Shown here in pieces: positions 10,053 through 19,946 of a stretch of 64,000 bases of DNA. Below the pieces are notes generated by a model that was given only the letters and a program-made list of their open reading frames with translations, did no database searches and was not told where the DNA came from. Each line of letters begins with the position of its first letter. The first letter of the stretch is position 1. This stretch comes from JADJOY01 sp046331705 [NCBI: bacterium] (lineage in GTDB: Bacteria; JADJOY01), in NCBI GenBank assembly GCA_046331705.1, contig JAXLQJ010000008.1:124001-188000 (forward strand). Reading direction: 5' to 3'. Made by a program: the position numbers and the translations under genes.

Positions 10053-11213
10053 GCGGAGGCCGCCGTGGTACGCCGCGAGCGTCGCCTCGGCCGTGCGCTC
10101 CCAGGTGAACGAGGCGGCGCGCGCCGGTCGCGTCGCGCATCAGCTCGGCGAGCGGGTAGTCGGCGAGCACGCGCTCGACGCCCGCGGCGATCGAGGCTGG
10201 CTCGAGCCAGCGGATCGACGTACTCGACCGCGTCGCCGCCCACCTCGGGGATGCCACCGACTCGCGAGGCCACCACCGGAACACCGAGCGCCATCGCTTC
10301 GAGGACCGGCAAGCCGAAGCCCTCGAAGAGCGACGGAAACGCGAGCAGCGCAGCGCCGGCGTAGACGAAGGTGGCAATTCCTCGTCGCCGACGTGCGGCC
10401 GAAACGCCCGCCGTGCGCGACACCCGCGCCGCGGCTCGCGCGCGCAAGCTCCGCGCGTAGGTGTCCTGGGTGAGCAGCACCACGAGGGGGTGCGCCGCGC
10501 AGCGCGAACGGCAGCTCGGCGTAGGCATCGACGAGACGATGTGCGTTCTTGCGCGGATCGATCGACGAGATCGAGACGTAGCCGGGCCGGAGCCCGCGCG
10601 TCTCGCGACGAATCGCGCCACCTCCGCCTTCGACAGGCGGGCGCGAAAGCGCGGTGCACCACCGCCAGCGGCGCCAGCGAGATCCGCTCGGCGGGCACGC
10701 CGAGAAGCTCGACCAGATCCCGCCGCGTCGCCTCGCTCGAGGCGACCAGCCGCCGTGCGCGCACCAGGCTCGCGGGGATCAGCGCGACGATGCCAGCGCT
10801 TCCGCACGCGAAACCGCAAGCCGCGCATGCGTGCCCGTAGTCGAGCGCCAAGGACCGGACGCAGAGCAGGTCGTGGACGCTCACCACGTCCACGACGCCA
10901 CCGTCAGCGGGCTGCCGCTGCCGAGTGGGAAGTGGAGGACGTCCACGCCATCGCGGCGCGCGGCGCGCGGCGGCCAGACCTGCGGAATCCTCCCTGGCAC
11001 TCGCGCGAGCCAGTCGCGTCGCCCACGTCGCGGATCCCGACACGCTCGCCAGCTGCGCCGTCGATCCGCGGCGGCTCGCGGCCGTAGACGATCAGCCGAT
11101 GATCGCCCGGCAAGCGAGCCAGCGCTGCGATCAGCTCGCGCCGATACACCGCGAGCCCGCCGTGGTCCGCGAGGCGGGAAGAGCCCGGCGTCGATCCCGA
11201 TCGTGAGCGACAT
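10049..11213 (-). CDS. GT4-family glycosyltransferase (frame-broken)
   Basis: Seen: the ATG at 11213 starts [13 protein letters not shown], followed in another frame by [18 protein letters not shown]. Further on are [22 protein letters not shown] and [19 protein letters not shown]. The hallmark GT4 motif is [19 protein letters not shown] then [20 protein letters not shown], where the first Glu of the EX7E motif sits in FEGF and the second in LEAM. Known: GT4 retaining enzymes transfer sugars from nucleotide-sugar donors and take part in cell-surface glycan assembly. The partner flippase starts at the end of this gene, so both likely serve the same polysaccharide. Several frame breaks. Confidence 0.75.
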
Positions 11214-11399
11214 GAGCCGCGCAGGTTGCCCCGCCCCGCCCCTTCGGAAAAGGGCCGATGGCTCGCGTCGCCGTGGAGCCGAGGGCGGCTACAGCGACCT
11301 CGTCGTCGGCCGCGACCAGTACCGGCGCCTCGTGCACGGTTCGGCGGCGACGGAGCGCCGCCGCCCTGCACCTCGCGCATGCAGCGGGCGGGCCAGCCG

Positions 11400-12539
11400 G
11401 TTCCCAGCGCCTCGGTCAAGCTCTTTCGGAAACGCAGCGCGGCGGTGATGGCGGCGGTGGCGAAGCAGACCAGCACCAGGGCTTGCGGCCACAGCGTCGC
11501 GAAGCCGGCGCCTTTCAGGAGCACGCCGCGCACGATGATCGCGTAGTAGCGCAGCGGCACGGCGTAGGTCGCGAAGGCGCTGGATCAGGTCACGGCATGT
11601 TCTCGATCGAGGCGAGACCCGAGAGGTAGATCATGGGCACCATGAACGGGAAGGTCGACGTGAGCATCGCCTGCTGCACCAGGTGCGCACCAGCGTCGAC
11701 GTGAGCAGCCCCAATCCCAGCGCGGTGAGGATGAACGGGATCGAGCAGCACCAGGGCCGCGGGGAATTGCCGTGAGCGGCACGTGGAAGAGGAATACCGA
11801 GCGCCGTCACGGCGAACAGATCGAGGATCGCGATGCCGAAGAAAGGCAGCAGCTTCGCGACCACCGAAAACGCACGGGCGCACAGGGTCACGCTCCGGCT
11901 GCTCCAGCACGTGCCGTTCTCCTTCTCGCGGACCACCGCCATCGAGGGCAGGATCATGGTCGCGGGCAGGATGGTCGGCATGATCGCCGGCACGTAGAAC
12001 CAGCGGCTCTTCAGGTCCAGGTTGAACCAGGCGCGCGGCACGAGCTCGAGCTGCGGGATCGGCCGTGTAGCAGGGCCGTGGCGCCGGCATCCGCCGCTGG
12101 TGGCTTCGGCACCGCCACGGCGAGGATGCGATTGGCGTAGCCGAGCCCAACCACGGCCTGGAGTTCAGTCGAGGCCTTGTCGGCGAAGTTGCACGCTGGC
12201 GCTGCGACCACCACCAGGTCTCCGCCGAAGTCCGGTGCGATCACCAACGCCAGGTCGGCCTTGCGTCGGATCAGCCACGGCTCGACGGTGCTGGTCGTGT
12301 CCTCGCTGCCGACCACGTCGAAGTAGCCGGGAGGGCCGTGAACCGATCCACGAGATCGCGGCTCGCGGAAGCTTCGATCCTGATCCACCACCACGATCGG
12401 CACGTGCTTCACGTCGGTGTTGGCCGCGTACCCGAACGCCATCACCTGCATGATGGGCGCCATCAGCATCGCGCGCAGCATCGCGGTATCGCGCCGCAAC
12501 TGGAGTGGCTTCCTTTCAGACGTGACGAAAGACGCTCAT
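11400..12539 (-). CDS. ABC-2 type efflux permease, YbhR/YhhJ-like (frame-broken)
   Basis: Seen: the ATG at 12539 (MSVFRHV) overlaps the TGA of the preceding permease. The first helix includes MLRAMLMAPIMQVMAFGYAA, then a large periplasmic part with VKHVPIVVVDQDRSF and ADLALVIAPDFGGDL. It continues RAWFNLDLKSRWFYVPAIMP, then SMAVVREKENGT (the conserved cytoplasmic REKE loop), and several helices including FPFMVPMIYLSGLAS and LRYYAIIVRGVLLKGAG. The end is unclear, near 11400. Known: two such permeases form the membrane channel of YbhFSR-type ABC exporters. It is the last gene of the efflux operon. Several frame breaks. Confidence 0.75.
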
Positions 12540-13640
12540 CAGGTGGCCTGCAGCTCAGCCGCTTGCTGGCGCAAACACGACGGTGGCGTAGAGCGCCAGG
12601 AAGCCGAGCTCCTCCAGGTACGGCCCCAGTCCCGCTCGCCAGGATCACGCCCCGGGCGATCACCAGGGAAGTAGCGCGCCGGCACGGCGTAGGTCACGAG
12701 CTGAGCGCGTGCGGCATGGCGGATCGAGAAGATGAAGCCCGACAGGAAGATCCCCTTGGCATCATCGAGGTGAGCGTCGAGATCTGGAACGCCATCGCCT
12801 GGTTGTCCACCAGCGTCGAGACCGGAACCCCCAGCCGAAGGCGCTCGATCAGGTAGAGCAGCGTCGCCGCGTAGAGCGACGCGTACGCCGCGGACCTGGA
12901 CGTGGAAGAGCACTCGCGCCGCGATCAGGATGAGCGTGGTCGCGGCGAGCGAGATCACGAGGTAGGGAAGCAGCTTGCCGACGATCAGCTGGCCGCTCGA
13001 CAGCAGCGTCGCGCAGCTGCTCCAGGGTGCCGCGCCCTTCTCCGCACCACGGAGAGCGCGGTCGAGATGACCGCCGTCAGCATCAGGATGAAACCGATGA
13101 GCCCCGGAACCAGGAACTGCGTGGACTTGAGCTCGAGGTTGTACCAAACGCGCGGCTCCCACCCGGATCGCCGGCGAGACGTCGCCCGGAACCGTCCATC
13201 ACGGCGCTCGCCAGCTCCGCGTTGAGAGCCGCCGAGACGGACGACGCGTAGCCGGGCGTGGTCGCGGTGTTGGCGTTGGCGCCGTCGAGGGCGAGCTGGA
13301 TGGGCGGCGCGCCCGGCGAGATCGGCGACGAAGCGCTCCGGGATGACCAGCACCGCTTGGGCATCGCGCCGCTGCATCAGCGCCACGAGATCGGTACCGG
13401 CGGGCAGATCCGCGGCGCGATCGAAGTAGCCGGACGCGACGAAGGTGTCGACGAGCTCGCGGCTGACGCTCGACTTGTCGTGCGTCCTCGATGGCCAGCG
13501 TCGCGTGCATCACGTCGAAGTTGAGCGCGTAGCCGTGACAAGAGCATGAACGTGGGCAGGCCGAGGAGCATCGCGAGGGTGAGCGGATCGCGCCGCGCCT
13601 GCCGGAACTCCTTGTGCGCCACGGCCCAGATCTTCCTCAC
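12539..13640 (-). CDS. ABC-2 type efflux permease, YbhS-like (frame-broken)
   Basis: Seen: the GTG at 13640 gives RKIWAVAHKEFRQARRDPLT then LAMLLGLPTFMLL (helix 1). A periplasmic domain contains NTATTPGYASSVSAALNAEL and RVWYNLELKSTQFLVPGLIG. Later helices include LIVGKLLPYLVISLAATTLI and GIFLSGFIFSIRHA, with QLVTYAVPARYF near the C-terminus. A TGA at 12539-12541 ends it. The start overlaps the stop of the upstream ATPase by four bases (GTGA). Known: ABC-2 exporter permease. It shares layout with the next permease (large loop between helices 1 and 2), so the two probably form a heterodimer. Several frame breaks. Confidence 0.75.
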
Positions 13641-14625
13641 GGTGCCGCCCGCTCGCCGCCCCTTGCTCGCGTTCGGCGCGTTCCGAGTGGATGAACACGT
13701 CCTCGAGCGACGGCACGATGCGCTCGACCTGCGCCGACACGTTGCCGTCCGCTTCCAGCGCGCGCCGCACGTCAGCGAGGCCGCGCTCGGCGTCCTCGAC
13801 CACCACGTGCAGCCGGGTACTGAAGGCGGAATGCCGAGGACGCCGGGCGTCCTCGAGCGATGCCTGCGCATCAGCGCGGTGGCACGGAGCAGCTCGCTTC
13901 CAGCACGGCGCGCCCACGAACACGCTTCCAGCTCGGCGACGCTGCCCAGCGCCACCAAGCGCCCGCGTGCATAGTACCGCGATCTGCCGGCGCTCCGCCT
14001 CGTCCAGGTAGTGGGTGGTCACGATCACCGTAGGCGCCGTCGGCAGCAGGCGAATCGATGGTGCTCCAGAATCGCCGCCGCGAGATCGGATCCCGCCCGT
14101 GGGCTCGTCGAGGCTACCTGCAGGCTCGATGGAACAGCGAGCACGCGAGCGCCAGCCGTTGCTTCCAACCCCCGGGCAGCGAGAGCCCGTGACCAGGTCT
14201 TCCTTGCCGTTGCGAGTGTCGCCATCTCGATCGCCCAGTGCATGCGCGCGGCGAGGCGGCGATCGTCAGGCCGTAGATTCCACCGTAGAACGAGAGGTTC
14301 TCGCGAACCGTCAGGTCTTCGTAGAGGCTGAATCGCTGGGTCATGTAGCCGATCCGCCGCTTCACCTCCTCGGGATCCACCCACGTCGATGCCGAGCACG
14401 CGCGCTACGTGCCGCTGCTGGGACAGCCCACACAGCATGCGGATGGCCGTTGTCGATTTGCCGGCGCCGTTCGAGCCGAGCAACCCGAACACCTCGCCGG
14501 CGTGGACCTTCGAGATCGAGGCCTTCGACCGCCACGAACGGACCGAATCGCTTGGCGAGCGCGCGCGTGATCACCGGCGGCGGCGCCCCCGCGACGACCT
14601 CGCGACCGCTGCGCGGATCGCTCAC
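13637..14625 (-). CDS. ABC transporter ATP-binding protein, like the C-terminal half of YbhF (frame-broken)
   Basis: Seen: the GTG at 14625 starts SDPRSGREVVAGAPPP, followed by ALAKRFGPFVAVEGLDLE. Walker A is FGLLGSNGAGKSTT. The Q-loop region reads RIGYMTQRFSLYEDLTVREN. The signature is degenerate: LPGGWKQRLALACSLFH. The H-loop VIVTTHYLDEAER follows in shifted frames. The C-terminus has VPSLEDVFIHSERAE. The predicted stop TGA at 13637-13639 overlaps the next start. Known: in E. coli YbhF two such ATPase modules are fused in one protein; here this module is separate and matches the second one (LGxNGAGKST). It powers the two permeases. Several frame breaks. Confidence 0.75.
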
Positions 14626-16004
14626 GGCCCCTTCCGCCCTGCACCGAGCATGCGGTCGAAGGTCGCCCGCGCCAGGTGCGCCGCGGCCACTGCGCGGTGC
14701 GATCGAGGCCGGCGCGCATCAGCGCCAGCTCCTCGGCGTCGAGCCGTCTGACGACGGCGCGACACCCTCGCGATAGCGATCGGCGGAGACCCGTTTCGTT
14801 CTCGCTCGCCGACGCGAGCGCGCGCTCGGCGACCTGGACCGCGCTGAGCGCCGTTTCCTCGAGGTCCGTCAGGCGCGCGGTCACGTCTTGCCGGATCCGC
14901 GCTTCGAGGTCTTCGAGCTGACCGCGCGGCGGCGTCCGCCTGTGCCTGCGCTCGTGCCACGCTCGCGCGGGTGCGCCCGGGAAATCGAACACCGAGAGCG
15001 ACACGTTCACCCCGACGTCCCAGCTCGAATCCCACGAGTCCCGCTGCGGCAGGATGCGTGCGATTGGGCCGCGCCTCGTCGTAGCCGGCGGCGAACGAAG
15101 CCCGCGGCCAGTTCTTCCGCTCGCACGCGGGCGCGCGGCCCCTCCACGCGACGCACCAGCGCCGTGCTTCGGCGAGGCGTACGCCTGCTCGACGAGTGCC
15201 TCGACCTCGGTCGCGACCGGGCTCGGCAACGCGGGCGGAACTCGGTGGGCCGACGCGCGTCGTGGGTGCCGCGCCGATGAGGCGTGTGAGATCCGCGTTG
15301 GCGACGCGGCTGTGGTTCTGCGCGTCCAGGCGCGCGAGCGTCGCGCGCGGTCGCGCTCCACCTCGACCGCGAGCACGTCTGCGGCCATGCCCACCTGCTG
15401 TGCCGCCTCCGCGTCCGTCCGTCAGGTGGCGCTCGAACGCGGCGAGCGCGCGGTCCAGCACCGCGGTGCTCTCGCGCGCCGTGACCAGCGACCAGAAGGC
15501 CGCGGTGGTCTCGAGCGTCGCGCCGCCGCGCGCCCGGTCTGGACGTCCTCCGCCGTGGTGGCGCTCTCGCCGCGCGCGGCTTCTTCCGCGGCACTCAGGC
15601 GTCCGCCCGTGTAGAGCGGCAGACCCACCGAGGGCTCGCGCGCGGTAGTTGTCCTGGATGTTCGGGAAGATCGTCTTCGGCGCGGCGCGCCGGGCAGCGC
15701 GAAAGCGAGCTCCGGGACGCTCGACTGGTGCGTAACCCGCCGTCAGATCGACCTCCGGCCAGTGCGCGGCCTGGGCCTGCGCGAGACCGGCTTCCGCGGC
15801 GCCGTGCAACGCCGCCAGCGCTCCCAAGCGCGCCGAGCTGCCTGCGCTCGCGTCAGCGCCCCTCCGCCAGCGTGAGCTCGAGCGCCGGCGCGGCGGACGA
15901 ATTGCCCGACGCCAGGCCGGCCGGCGGCGACGCCGACCGGCGGCGAGCGCCGTCGCCGCGAACCACCCGACCGAGAGACTCGCGATCCAACCGCGTCGGC
16001 TCAT
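14622..16004 (-). CDS. Outer-membrane efflux channel, TolC family (frame-broken)
   Basis: Seen: the ATG at 16004 gives MSRRGWIASLSVGWFAATAL (signal peptide). Then GAAEAGLAQAQAAHWPEVDL, then TAGYAP, which is the typical first TolC repeat; IFPNIQDNYRA; LETTAAFWSLVTARES; NADLTRLIGAAPTT. The second repeat (AARASFAAGYDEARP in a shifted reading) ends HLARATFDRMLGAGRKGP at the TGA 14622-14624. Known: TolC trimers form the outer-membrane duct for MFP/ABC exporters. It is unusual that this gene lies between the two ATPase genes. Both of its borders are four-base overlaps (ATGA upstream, GTGA downstream), so it is translated as part of the operon. Several frame breaks. Confidence 0.75.
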   Translation of the reverse strand: MSRRGWIASLSVGWFAATALAAGRRRRRPAWRRAIRPPRRRSSSRWRRGADASAGSSARLGALAALHGAAEAGLAQAQAAHWPEVDLTAGYAPVERPGARFRAARRAAPKTIFPNIQDNYRARALGGSAALHGRTPECRGRSRARRERHHGGGRPDRARGGATLETTAAFWSLVTARESTAVLDRALAAFERHLTDGRGGGTAGGHGRRRARGRGGARPRATLARLDAQNHSRVANADLTRLIGAAPTTRVGPPSSARVAEPGRDRGRGTRRAGVRLAEARRWCVAWRGRAPACERKNWPRASFAAGYDEARPNRTHPAAAGLVGFELGRRGERVALGVRFPGRTRASVARAQAQADAAARSARRPRSADPARRDRAPDGPRGNGAQRGPGRRARARVGERERNGSPPIAIARVSRRRQTARRRGAGADARRPRSHRAVAAAHLARATFDRMLGAGRKGP

Positions 16005-16994
16005 GCTCGTTCCTCGGCGCGCTGCCGCCGGCGGCGCGCTCGACTCGGCGTTGCGCACGCGCGATGAAGATGTCTTCCAGCGACGGCGCCACCGCGCGCA
16101 GCGCCAGCACCTCCAGCCCCTCGGCCGCCAGCGCGACGCGGAACTGCTCGGCGAGCGCCTCCGTGGCCCCACCGTGGATCTGAACGTGCAGCCGCTCGCC
16201 GAAGGTCTCGAGGTCGCCCACCCTCGGCCGCGCTCGCAGCCAGTCCTGTGCGGCCCGCTTGGGCCGAGCCAGCACCTCGAGGAGCGCCCCGTGTTCGGCA
16301 CGCGCCACGTCACGCAGGCGTCGGGCTCGCGATCGTGAGCACGCGCCCGCTGCTCATGAGTGCCACGGCTGACAGCGCCTGGCCCCGTCGAGATAGGGAG
16401 TGGTGAGCAGCAACGTGAGCCCCTCGCGCTGCAACCGGAAGAGAATGCGCCAGAAGTCGCGGCGCGACACCGGGTCCACGCCGGTGGTGGGCTCGTCGAG
16501 GATCAAGAGCTCGGGGCTGTGGATCAGGGTGCAGGCGAGCGCGAGCTTGTTTCCATGCCGCCCGAGAGGCGGTCGGCGAGACGGGTGCGGAAGCGCGCCA
16601 TCTTGAGCAGCTCGAGCAGCTCGTCGTGGCGCGGCTTCCAGCGTCGAACGTCGTGGACCTCGGCGAAGAACAGCGACGCCCTCGTCGACGGTGAGATCGC
16701 CGTAGAGCGAGAAGCGCGCGGCCAGATACAGCCCACGCGCCCAGCGAGCGCCCGGCCTTCCTGGATCGGGTGTAGTCCGCACGCGCGCACTCCGCCGGCG
16801 TCGGGCACGAGCAGCCCGAGGATGGTGCGCAGCGTGGTGCTCTTGCCCGCGCCATCGGGGCCGATGAGGCCGAACATCTCGCCCTTGGCGACGGTGAAGC
16901 TCGCGCCGTCGACGGCGGTCACCGTGCCGAAGTGACGCACGAGGTCACGGACCTCGACGAGCGCCGGCGCCGTGGGCTCGTTCGACTCGTTCAT
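16001..16994 (-). CDS. ABC transporter ATP-binding protein, like the N-terminal half of YbhF (frame-broken)
   Basis: Seen: the ATG at 16994 gives MNESNEPTAPALVEVRDLV then RHFGTVTAVDGASF. Walker A is FGLIGPDGAGKSTTLRTILG. The signature region ADRLSGGM is followed by KLALACTLIHSPELLILDEP (Walker B) then TTGVDPVSRRDFW. The C-terminus reads ALRAVAPSLEDIFIARA. Known: IGPDGAGK is the form found in the first module of YbhF, so this is the missing half of a YbhF split. A TGA at 16001-16003 overlaps the TolC start (ATGA). About 46 bases separate it from the HlyD gene upstream. Several frame breaks. Confidence 0.75.
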
Positions 16995-17040
16995 GTCCGA
17001 CGATGGAGCGGATCGGCGCTGGCGCGGATCCCGCCGCAGC

Positions 17041-18014
17041 TCAGCTCGCGCGCCCCGGGCGCGTGAGCAGCGCCTCGGCGGGCATCCCCGGCTTGAAGAG
17101 GCCGTCGTCGTTGGCGAGGGTGATCTTGACCTTGAGAACACCAGCTTCACGCGCTCGTCGCGGGTCTGGACGTTCTTGGGCGTGAACTCGGCCTGTGACG
17201 CCACGAAGGTGACGCGGCCGCGACGCTCCGCGCCGCCGTCGGTGCGCACCAGCGACTCCTGGCCCACCTGGATCCAGTCGAGGTCCGGCTCGGGGACGTA
17301 GACCGAGAGCCACGCGTTGCGCACGTCGGTGAGCACGGCGATCGGCGCGCCTGGCGACCTGCTCGCCGGCCTCGGCGGTTCTCCGGTGACGAGGCCCGCG
17401 AGCGGGCTCGTCACCACGGTGTCGGCGAGCTGCTGCTCGAGTTGCGCCACGCGCGCCTCGGCACCGGCGAGCGCGCGCGCACCATCGAGCCCCTGGCTAC
17501 GGGCGCCGGCCCGGAGCCGGCGCAGCCGCTCGCGTGCCGAATCGACTCGTCCGGCGGCCACGTCCCTGCGCGCCAGCGTCGTCGCGGGCCTTGCTGGTGG
17601 CGGAGCCGCGCGCCAGCAGCTCGCGGGCCCGGGCCAGGTCCTTCTCGGCGGAAGTCAGATCGGCCTGTGCGGTCGCCATGCCGGCGCGCGCCTCCGCGAT
17701 CTCCTCGACGCGCGCGCTCCCGCGAGGAGCAGCCGATGCTGCGCGTCCGCCTGGTCGCGCTCGGCCCGCGCCACCCGCAATCGCCAGCTCGACGTCCACG
17801 GGATCGGCGCGCGATTCCGCGCCTCGCGTCGACCACGTCGCCCTCGTGCACCCGCACCACCGCGAGGCGACCCGCCACCTTGTTCGACACCCGCACCTCG
17901 GTCGCCTCGACGTGCCTGCTCGCGCGCAGCTCGCCCTCGGCGGCCTTGCCGGTGCAACCGCCGACCAGCGCCGCGAGCAGCAATGCACCGCCCATCGCCT
18001 CGTCCTCGCCTCAT
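17041..18014 (-). CDS. HlyD-family membrane fusion lipoprotein, YbhG-like (frame-broken)
   Basis: Seen: MGGALLLAALVGGCTGKAAE starts at 17995, with a lipobox (LVGGC). An ATG at 18014 overlaps the TetR stop and may be the true start. Then HVEATEVRVSNKVAGRLAVV and RVHEGDVV (lipoyl half), a coiled hairpin with DSARERLRRLRAGARSQGL and RVAQLEQQLADTVVTSPLAG (second lipoyl half). A beta-barrel segment reads SVYVPEPDLDWIQVGQESLV. It ends GMPAEALLTRPGRAS at 17041. Known: YbhG-type adaptors link an inner-membrane ABC exporter to a TolC channel. Inferred: a lipid-anchored periplasmic adaptor for this operon. Several frame breaks. Confidence 0.75.
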
Positions 18015-18681
18015 GGTCGCCTTCCCGTCCGCCGCGTGGTGCCGCGCGGCTGCTTCCGGGATCGATTCTCGATCCTCGATCAGCAATCCCTCGAGATGCC
18101 GCGCGAACTCCGCCACCGACGGCGCCTTGGCGCGCGGCACCTGACCACTCGCGACCACCCGCGCGCGAAAGCGCGTGGTCGCCGCGAAGAAGTTGAGCGC
18201 GCCCACCATCGCGAGGTGCGTGAGGTCGGGTCGACGGCGCGAAACTCCCACACGCACCCTCCTCCACGATCCTGGTGCACGGTCGCCAGCAGCTCGTGCA
18301 GGTATCCGATCCCGTGGCGCCGAGCCGCTCGCCGCCGTCGATCAGCTCGCGCACGATCATGGTCGGCAAGAGCGGCCGCGACGCGACCACCTCACCGAAG
18401 ATGCGAATCCACCCGCGCAGGCGATCCGCCGTTGGCCAGGCGCCGCGCGCAGCACGTTGGTGCGCTCGCGCAGCAAGGGCGAAGCTCTCGTCGAGGATGG
18501 CGGCATAGAGCCGCCCGCCGCCGAAGTGGTAGCTCACCATCGCCTTGCTGGACGCGCGCCGCGGCCATCCTTCCTCGACGGTGTGGCGCCGTCGAAACCA
18601 TGCCCCGCGAAGAGCCGCGCCCCGCGTCGAGGAGGGCCTGGCGCGCGTCGCTTCGGAGCCGCGGGGACGAGGTGCCTTCAT
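18011..18681 (-). CDS. TetR-family repressor, CecR-like, of the efflux operon (frame-broken)
   Basis: Seen: the ATG at 18681 gives MKAPRPRGSEATR. A helix-turn-helix follows across frames, with TVEE then SKAMVSYHFGG then RLYAAILDESFALAARAH (the usual TetR recognition helix and helix 4). The C-terminal part has LPTMIVRELIDGGERL, LAMVGALNFFAATTRFRARV and LEGLLIEDRES. Known: E. coli CecR (YbiH, TetR with DUF1956) precedes and controls ybhGFSR; the same order is seen here. The stop TGA at 18011-18013 overlaps a possible start of the HlyD gene. The promoter region upstream has a palindrome that could be its operator. Several frame breaks. Confidence 0.7.
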
Positions 18682-18699
18682 CGCAAGGACCAAACGAGC

Positions 18700-18724
18700 G
18701 GTTCAACTAACCGGTTGTTTAACC
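18700..18724. promoter_or_regulatory. Candidate TetR operator upstream of the efflux operon
   Basis: Inverted half-sites GGTTCAAC and GTTTAACC (7 of 8 bases symmetrical) flank a central AACCGGTT. The site lies 19 bases before the TetR start and is much less GC-rich than its surroundings. Placement at the promoter of a gene encoding a TetR protein suggests autoregulation. No binding evidence exists here. Confidence 0.5.
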
Positions 18725-18867
18725 CTCGTTCCAGGGTCTGCGTCAAGCGCCGACTCACGCGATCGGCGCGCGGGCGCGCTGCGGGGCACCTCGCGTGTCG
18801 CCGGCATCCCGCAGGGGTCCGCGCGGGCCATTGCAGCGAGGCGACGAAACGCCCACCCTTGCCGGCC

Positions 18868-19897
18868 ATGATCACCACCCACGAGCCCGAGCTCACCGGC
18901 CCCGTCGACCTCTGCACCACCGCAGATGCACGCTCGCGCCCCGGCGCGCGGGTGGTCGCGCAAACCCTGCACCGGTGCAACCTCCGCGATCAGGGGGCGG
19001 CGCAAGCGCTGGGACTACTGGGCCGTCACCAATCGCGACGGCGACGCTCGATCACCTACGCGACCTCGACTACCTGGGCCTCGTGACCGTCGCATTCCTC
19101 GACCTCGGCGCGCGCCGCTGGATCGAGCACGGCCTCGCGATCCTGCTGGCGCTCGGCTTTCGCCAACCCGATACCGTCGCCGGCGGCGACATCCACGTCG
19201 CGCCCTCGCTCTTCCTGGCGATTCGCGAGCAGCCCGAAGGCACTCCGGCTCGAGGCGCGCTTTCGCAACCTACGCGGGCATCGCCTGGAAGCCGACGTGC
19301 TGGTCGCCCATCCGCCTGGCCACGAGACGCTGAGCGTGGTGATTCCGTGGAGCGCCGGAGCGCTTCCAGTTCACGTCCGCGACAACACCCGGCCGGCGCG
19401 CGGCACCGTAGCGACCTCGACGGCGTCGCTCACGAGTTCGGCGAGGCGAACGAGGGCTACGGTTGCCTCGACTACGGCCGCGGGCTCTGGCCGTACCGCA
19501 CCACCTGGAACCCGGCCTCGGCCTCGGGGCACGCGGACGGGCGGGTGGTCGGGCTGCAATTCGGCGGCAAATGGACTGATGGCACCGGCTTCACCGAGAA
19601 CGCGCTGGCGATCGACGGGCGCCTCACCAAGATCGGCGAGGAGCTGGCGTCGAGTACGACACGCGCGACTACACCCGTCCCTGGACGATCCGGTGCGAGA
19701 CGCCTTCGGGGTTCGTCGATCTCTGCTTCACCCCGGCGTTCGAGAAGCGCCTCGACGTCCAGCTCGGCTTCGGCGCCGCCCATGCGCACATCTGCTTCGG
19801 GCACTTCTTCGGTAGCGCGTGCGCACCGAGCGCGACGAGACCATCCGAATCGAGCGGCTCTTCGAAGCGGGCCGAAGAGATGCGCGCCCGCTGGTGA
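18868..19897 (+). CDS. DUF2804 family protein (frame-broken)
   Basis: Seen across frames: the ATG at 18868 gives MITTHEPELTGPVDLCT; then RKRWDYWAVTNRD, DLDYLGLVTVAFLDLGARRW, AHPPGHETLSVVIPWS, EFGEANEGYGCLDYGRGLWP and VVGLQFGGKWTDGTGFTEN. It ends EEMRARW before the TGA at 19895-19897. Known: this layout is that of DUF2804 proteins, which are of unknown function and have a lipocalin-like or carotenoid-synthase-like fold. No signal peptide is seen, so it is probably cytoplasmic. Divergent from the efflux operon. Four or more frame breaks. Confidence 0.65.
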
Positions 19898-19946
19898 GCG
19901 CGCTCGCCGACGACCGCGGAACCGAGGACCTGGCGCCGGCGCGCGC

